Shown in pieces: positions 58,912 to 64,000 of a DNA stretch of 64,000 bases. The notes under the pieces were generated by a model. The model searched no databases. It worked only from the letters and a program-made list of their open reading frames with translations, and was not told the DNA's origin. The stretch spans positions 124,001 through 188,000 of the forward strand of contig NC_063070.1 in NCBI RefSeq assembly GCF_022605165.1. The letters are read 5' to 3'. This DNA is from Purpureocillium takamizusanense (Eukaryota; Ascomycota; Sordariomycetes; Hypocreales; Ophiocordycipitaceae). Positions within the stretch are counted from its first letter, which is position 1, and every line of letters starts with the position of its first letter. Position numbers and translations under genes: made by a program.

Positions 58912-61246
58912 CCGCCGCTCTTGGAATGTCTGATTGTAACGATACCCCCTTCTTCTACCCACGTTTGTTGCGGTCGGCCCGGCTCTCGTCTTTTTGGCTC
59001 AGCTCGCCGGCGCTTTGACTCATAGAGTTACAACCACGATGTTGTATTGTTCGACATGGACCACGTTTGATTGACGTAACTGATGATTGATTGGGGCCGC
59101 AGAGCGGCAGGCGGGCAATGCACACGCAGGAACGTTTTCTTTAGAACATGACGCATAGATGGAACTGTCGGCCGGGGTTTCCTTTCTTCCTCACTTTTTG
59201 TATGTGTATGTGTGTATGATAGGGGACTTCCAGGATCGGGGACGGGGCGCTGTCGGCCCTTTTTTTTCCTGTTCTTCTTCTGCGCCATGTACGGCAGCGA
59301 ACCGGTGGCGCGCGGGTACCAACGACTCTTTAGCAAGCTAGTCACAATGTGTACAAGATGCGACCCTTTCTGTCCGTTGGACGGGGGGGGCTCAGTCAGG
59401 GTCGATGGGTCATTCTCGTGACGGAGTTGATGCCGTGAGCGAGAGGCCCAGACAGATGTATGATGGTGCTGGGCGTCCAGGCTTGGCCTTCCGGACTGAG
59501 GCGGGACGCCGTCGATGATGCGGATGGATTAAGGGCTGGACACCTTGGTGAAGGTTGGATTGGGCTCCCGACGGCGGCAATGGAATCTTCGGTGATATAT
59601 AATACACGCCGTATGGCTAGGTTACACCCCTCTGTAGGTACTAAGGTAGGGGTGTCGCACAAGGCATCGTCATGATACGCACTGCATTTTGGGCTGTTCT
59701 TCTCTCTTCGCGCAGGGGTCCGCGCGCCTCCCGATACCAGTACAAGTATCCATGTATGTACATGGGTACATAAGTGGTCATTTATACACCCTTTTTGACG
59801 GTTGTTCTCACTTTGAAAGAGATGATGGATGGATGCCAACCCGCCTCGGAATCCGAGGCCTACTTTTAACCGCAGTGGGCAGCTCGCGACGGTGGAGAGA
59901 GTGTGTGGATAGTTACCTGGCACCCCTCCAAGTGGGCACCTTTCAGCCAGGTCGCCGCTCGCCTACGTCACGCTACTGGACCCTGGGCCTGGCTTGGGGG
60001 CAGGACGTCGTCTCATGACCTCGCATCATGCATGCCACATGGACAGAGAAGCGGGAACGGGGCGCTGTTGGAGTTGGCCACGCGCGGGCGCGGAGCATCA
60101 AGGACCCAACTACGTAGTCGGCGCGCGCGAGACAGAGAGAGAGAAAGATGGGAATGCACGGGCGGAGGGACACGGAGAGCAAGGGCGCGCGCGGCGCCAT
60201 CCATGATAAGGCGAGGAGGGAAGGTGACGCGGACGGGCTTGTAAGCACGCAAGTGGCGCTGAGCCTCCCCCCTCCGCGGGGACAAAAAGAGCCAAGAGGC
60301 TGCTGACCTGGCTGCCTTATTGGTATTACTACCTTATACTTATAGTATCTACCAAGGTACCCGAGTCCTTTACATTTGCGCACGTCATGGTCGTCGTCGA
60401 TTTTATTCGCATGCTTTGCTAGTCCCAAGCATGAGGTAGTCGTATCGACGAGTCGTGGTACGGAGTACAGTATACCTAACTTTTTGATACCTGGTAATGG
60501 TTTTCACTCGCAGTCACTCACGCACGCATCACTCATCCCGCCATCTTAAAAGGCAAAAAAAAGGTGCCACTGCCGGGCATGTCTTAGTAGTACCTTGTGC
60601 CCGAACTGCACTGCAGAGAAAGAGCGTGCTTTTGGGAGCCTCGCCACTCACTGCCTGACCTGCCCTGCTGCTCTGCCCACGCGTAAAGTACTCAAGGTAG
60701 ACTGGTGAAAATAGTACGTAGTAGGGTTCCAGGTGTGGTGCCTGGCCGCCCTCCACCTCGCAGAAAGCGGGAAAGCCAGACAGCCGACTTGAAGGTATCA
60801 GGTACTCCGTGCACGCGGAGGCTCTATCTTGTACCTTGCCTTATCCATCCCCCTCCTCCCTCGCAACCCCCGCGCCCGCTTCTTCAAGAGCCGGCGACTG
60901 GCCTCTTTCTCATCCTCACCCACCCGAGACATCTTCGTCTCAGCTTTCCCTTTCTTCTTCTCTTCCTTCCCCCTTTCTCTCCACCAAACCGAACGTCCCG
61001 CCCGTCTGCACGCGACCCGAACCCGCCCCGCGCAGCAAGCCAGCCAGCCGAGAGTCATCATCCATCCATACCTTTAGATACGCAGTCAGTCCCGTCGTCT
61101 CCCGCCGCTTGGACTTCAGCACCTTCTCGACCTGCCTGCCTGTCGGTCGACCCAAGGAACCGAAGCGCGGACCGTCACCCCATCTACCTTACCTACCCCG
61201 CCCCCTCCCTTCCTCCCTGCCTGCCTGTCGCCTACCCGCCCGCCCG

Positions 61247-61281
<35 letters not shown>

Positions 61282-61722
61282 ACCCGTTTGGCCCAACCAG
61301 TCAGCCTCAGGCCTTCATCTCGACCGTGACCAGGCATCGGCGAGCCGCATCAGCTACGTGTGTGATATCGGGCACGCTCTCGCCCTCCACGTCTCGACGC
61401 CTTTTCTGCATGGTGGTCAGTCTCCGATCCCTTCGTCTGCGCGTTCGCCTCCGTCCTTGTTCGCTTTTGATGTTCAGCCCTGCGTTCCAGCTTTCGCGTT
61501 TCGTCTTCGTCCAGACCCCGACACCCCGCTCACCTCGTCATCCGCGCCCCTCGACCCCACCGTTACTTCCTGCCCATCTGCCTCGTATCTCTGTCCGCTT
61601 TTGCCCCCATCTACCTCATCTAGACGCCACCGTACTTTCGCCCTCGAGCTGCTTCATGGCAGCTTGACGGGCATCTTTTACCGTTTGAGACGCTCGACTT
61701 CCTAGCCCGCTAACGCCTCGTG
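58912..61722. other. 2.8-kb spacer and long CT-rich leader
   Basis: No supported gene. The first part is presumably the 3' region of the phosducin-like gene. A GGTA/TACC patch lies at 60325-60362. From about 60835 to 61690 the plus strand is strongly pyrimidine-rich with (TGCC)8 at 61248-61279; two long open frames here (60705-61667, 60809-61705) are Pro/Ser/Leu-rich translations of this bias and end just before the next start codon. Confidence 0.55.
61248..61279. repeat. (TGCC)8 tetranucleotide repeat
   Basis: Eight perfect copies in the CT-rich leader upstream of the gene starting at 61723. Confidence 0.93.
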
Positions 61723-63606
61723 ATGGAAGAGCAGTCCTCCAATACTGCCCCAACGCCGCCGCCGCCGCCGCCCGCCAACGCACAGTCAGCGAGCCCTCCA
61801 GCTTCTGGGCTTTCCACCTCCGAGCCGACTCTTCGATTCCCCCGGCCGCAGGGGAACAGGCGTCTGGCCAAGTGGATTTCCACAAGCGACCCGGACATCA
61901 TGCGCCTCACTACGACGGCCGAGGAGTCCGGCTTGGCCGAGTCCACCTACGAACTCATCTCCAGCACTGACAACGAATCCCAAGATGGCAACTACACCGA
62001 GTCCATGGGCGGATCTGTCGGCTCTCTCGACATTCATCGCCCCGACGATGTCCACAGCCTTGCCGGCACTGAGTACACCCACGACGGTGAATCAGTTCTC
62101 GACGACGGAGACGCCCAACTGTCCCAGCCAGCATCCTCTGACCGAGGCAACGAAACACAAGGGCGTGCCGGGCAGCTGGCAGCTGGAGACGCATCGATGC
62201 CTGAGACGGATGATATGCAAGAGACAGACAGCTCTGAGTCCGACGAGGAGGCCCGCTCGCGTTGCTCCCTCGAATATACGCAACAGAGTCTCGGTACTCC
62301 TTCCATCCTCACACCCGAGGCAAGTAGACTCGTGGATCTCTCAGAGCTTCAGCCTCGGCGGCGGCAGAACACCATAACGCAGAATCATGTCGAGGAGAAA
62401 CCAAACGACTTGTTCGCCGATTTGCTGGAGATGGCTGTCCACGGCAAAAACTACCTGCTGGAGACGGTGGCTACGGCTCTTCCTGGTCTCCTGTTCGCAG
62501 CAGCGTTTGCTGTTCTCATTCCGATTCTATACACGCCACCCGTGGAGCAGCCCAACCCAGAAGTCGTCATCATGACCTCCACCATTACCGCGACTACGAC
62601 ATCCTATGTCACTACCAAAGCGCCGTCCAATCCTCAGCCGACTTCATTGGCAAAGAACGGCATGGGGCTTATACCCCTGGGTGATGGTGTACCTGAAGAT
62701 GGCCTCTTTGGCCCCAAAAAGCCCCTAGTTTCTTTGACGCCCCAACCTCACAGCAACATTCTTTTGCATGTCGCACAGGACGTGAAGCAAACCTGGTTAT
62801 CCAAGGGCTGTCTGGTCGCTACAGCTTCGAGAGATGAAAATGATTTCATCAATGTGGTCCTGATCCCAGTGGACGAAGGTATCCTGGTCAAATTCCCGAA
62901 AAAGGAAGCGCATGGCGTGGTCAAGCTAGCGTTGAAGGCCACATGCCGCCCCAAGATGCATAAGGTGGTTAAGGTCCACTTTGGCAAGGGTGTTCTGGAA
63001 GAAGCCTTCGAGATGACCAAGAATCTCGCCCACGATCTTTCTGGTCTTATGCCCGTGGCGGCCCATGAGGCGGAGCGCTGCATCGAGGGTGCCAAACGAT
63101 CTCTTGGGGTTGTTTCCGATGCCATCGGAAACAACGTTATTTACGTCTCGGACAACGTCCTCGGTCGACTTGGCCACGCATTTAACACGGCTCAGCAATC
63201 ACTCGGATCGGTCAAGACTGACGTCGTGACCCGCGTCAAGGGTGCCGCTGAGGAGGTAGCCCGGAACCTCGACGTTGCCTCGCAACAGGCGATGGAGCAG
63301 CTGCACAAGGTTCAAGGCGTGCAGAACCAACTCCAATTAGGGCTTCTTGACGCGCAAATTTCTGCGAAGATGTGGTGGCTCAAGGCCACGGGGCGGAAGG
63401 AAGAGCATGCAGAGTACAGGCGCAAGGCAAAAGACTTTGTCGCAATGAAGAACGCAGCAGCAAAGCAGCCTCGCCGGGGTAGGCGAGCCGAGGCCAAGGC
63501 TGAAGCGACTCGAAGGCCATGGTCGAGGGCTATGCGGCAAAGCGACTGTCAACGAGGTGCTCGACGAGGTAGGAGTAGCACGCACCAGTGCAAGATGGCG
63601 GTCTGA
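61723..63606 (+). CDS. Uncharacterised fungal single-span membrane protein
   Basis: Single open exon, 627 residues as drawn. ATG 61723 follows an in-frame GTG at 61720. Residues 1-240 are polar, acidic and Ser-rich, with the conserved-looking islands STYELISSTDNESQDGNYTES and SLDIHRPDDVHSLAGTEYTHD. One hydrophobic span (about 248-270, ALPGLLFAAAFAVLIPILYTPP) is followed by a Thr-rich stretch, then a folded-looking domain (about 330-420: DVKQTWLSKGCLVATASRDENDFINVVLIPVDEGILVKFPKK) and amphipathic helices (HEAERCIEGAKRSLG, QQSLGSVKTDVVTRVKGAAEEV). I recognise it only as a conserved Sordariomycete hypothetical protein. The last 35-40 residues turn Arg-rich and may be wrong: an unrecognised intron or frame change near 63480-63520 would give a different end. 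Organelle-membrane location is inference. Confidence 0.75.
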   Translation: MEEQSSNTAPTPPPPPPANAQSASPPASGLSTSEPTLRFPRPQGNRRLAKWISTSDPDIMRLTTTAEESGLAESTYELISSTDNESQDGNYTESMGGSVGSLDIHRPDDVHSLAGTEYTHDGESVLDDGDAQLSQPASSDRGNETQGRAGQLAAGDASMPETDDMQETDSSESDEEARSRCSLEYTQQSLGTPSILTPEASRLVDLSELQPRRRQNTITQNHVEEKPNDLFADLLEMAVHGKNYLLETVATALPGLLFAAAFAVLIPILYTPPVEQPNPEVVIMTSTITATTTSYVTTKAPSNPQPTSLAKNGMGLIPLGDGVPEDGLFGPKKPLVSLTPQPHSNILLHVAQDVKQTWLSKGCLVATASRDENDFINVVLIPVDEGILVKFPKKEAHGVVKLALKATCRPKMHKVVKVHFGKGVLEEAFEMTKNLAHDLSGLMPVAAHEAERCIEGAKRSLGVVSDAIGNNVIYVSDNVLGRLGHAFNTAQQSLGSVKTDVVTRVKGAAEEVARNLDVASQQAMEQLHKVQGVQNQLQLGLLDAQISAKMWWLKATGRKEEHAEYRRKAKDFVAMKNAAAKQPRRGRRAEAKAEATRRPWSRAMRQSDCQRGARRGRSSTHQCKMAV

Positions 63607-64000
63607 ACAATACAGATATTGGGGTCTCTTTTTTTTGTTTTTGCGCTTTGGACGCATGGGGTTCGGATTGGCAGCCTGTACGGTATGGAACACAGCGTGG
63701 GATGGAGTTTGGAGGACGCCTGGGTTACGTCCGGCCTTCTCACAGGCCCTCTCTACTTTTCGAGAAGCTGGGCATAGCCACCACATGGACAAGGTAACAG
63801 GACCACATTGGTTTTACTACTCAACATGCTGCTGGCACCGTTGGTGACGGTTGTGACCTATCGTAGTTGGTGATATGTGTAAACGAGGACAATCGTACGG
63901 AGAGGCAACGAGACCCGTCAAGGCATGACGTTTCCCAGAGCATGGACGAAGCGGTGAGACGAATGCTAGCTCGAGCCTAGACCACTAGGTAGGCAGTAAG
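63607..64000. other. Spacer at the right edge
   Basis: Downstream flank of the gene ending at 63606, with a T-rich run at 63627-63640 that fits a 3' untranslated region. The window closes in a GGTA word patch (CTAGGTAGGCAG). No gene seen. Confidence 0.6.

Noticed and set aside
60705..61705. Two long overlapping plus-strand open frames before the 61.7-kb gene
   Set aside because: Both are translations of a CT-rich leader with a TGCC repeat (Pro/Ser/Leu in every frame), ending just before the real start codon.

Overview
This is nuclear DNA of a filamentous ascomycete, most likely a Sordariomycete of the order Hypocreales. The signs are short GT-AG introns (50-118 nt), a strong preference for C or G at third codon positions, fungal-only families (DUF3433-type membrane protein, DUF7719-type protein, Ste50 adaptor, Nha1 antiporter, a 359-residue fungal G-beta), and GC-rich spacers full of microsatellites. 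I could not fix the genus. I saw no transposon, no AT-rich RIP-like block, no tRNA or rRNA gene and no CRISPR. The window holds 14 protein genes that I can support, about one per 4.6 kb, which is sparse for a fungus; much of the rest is long, low-complexity spacer.

Layout. 0.6-4.9 kb (-): large DUF3433-like membrane protein. 7.8-8.6 kb (+): small Cys-rich Ser/Thr-rich protein, probably GPI-anchored. 13.2-16.2 kb (+): plasma-membrane Na+/H+ antiporter (Nha1/Sod2 type). 17.5-18.2 kb (+): single-span fungal protein, tail to tail with an ER-type DUF7719 protein (18.3-19.1 kb, -). The latter shares an upstream region with the GPI-anchor de-N-acetylase GPI12/PIG-L (20.2-21.3 kb, +). 23.8-25.2 kb (-): conserved coiled-coil protein. 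26.8-27.2 kb (-): short single-span protein. 30.5-32.1 kb (-): Ste50-like SAM/RA adaptor. 37.8-39.9 kb (-): serine palmitoyltransferase subunit 2 with a polyglutamine tract. 43.9-46.1 kb (+): acetoacetyl-CoA synthetase. 52.6-54.0 kb (+): G-protein beta subunit. 58.0-58.9 kb (+): phosducin-like protein. 61.7-63.6 kb (+): single-span fungal protein.

How the genes fit together. They do not form a biosynthetic cluster. Two functional themes stand out. First, signalling: Ste50 (MAP-kinase adaptor), G-beta, and a phosducin-like protein whose family is the folding partner of G-beta. The last two are consecutive, co-oriented genes. Second, membrane lipids and surface: Lcb2 (sphingoid base synthesis), GPI12 (GPI anchor synthesis), a probable GPI-anchored protein and several membrane proteins. 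The most unusual DNA is an uninterrupted 47-base C tract about 300 bp upstream of the phosducin-like start codon, and a recurring GGTA/TACC word family in nearly every spacer. Exon boundaries were placed by eye from splice consensus, reading frame and remembered family conservation; no alignment or transcript was available.
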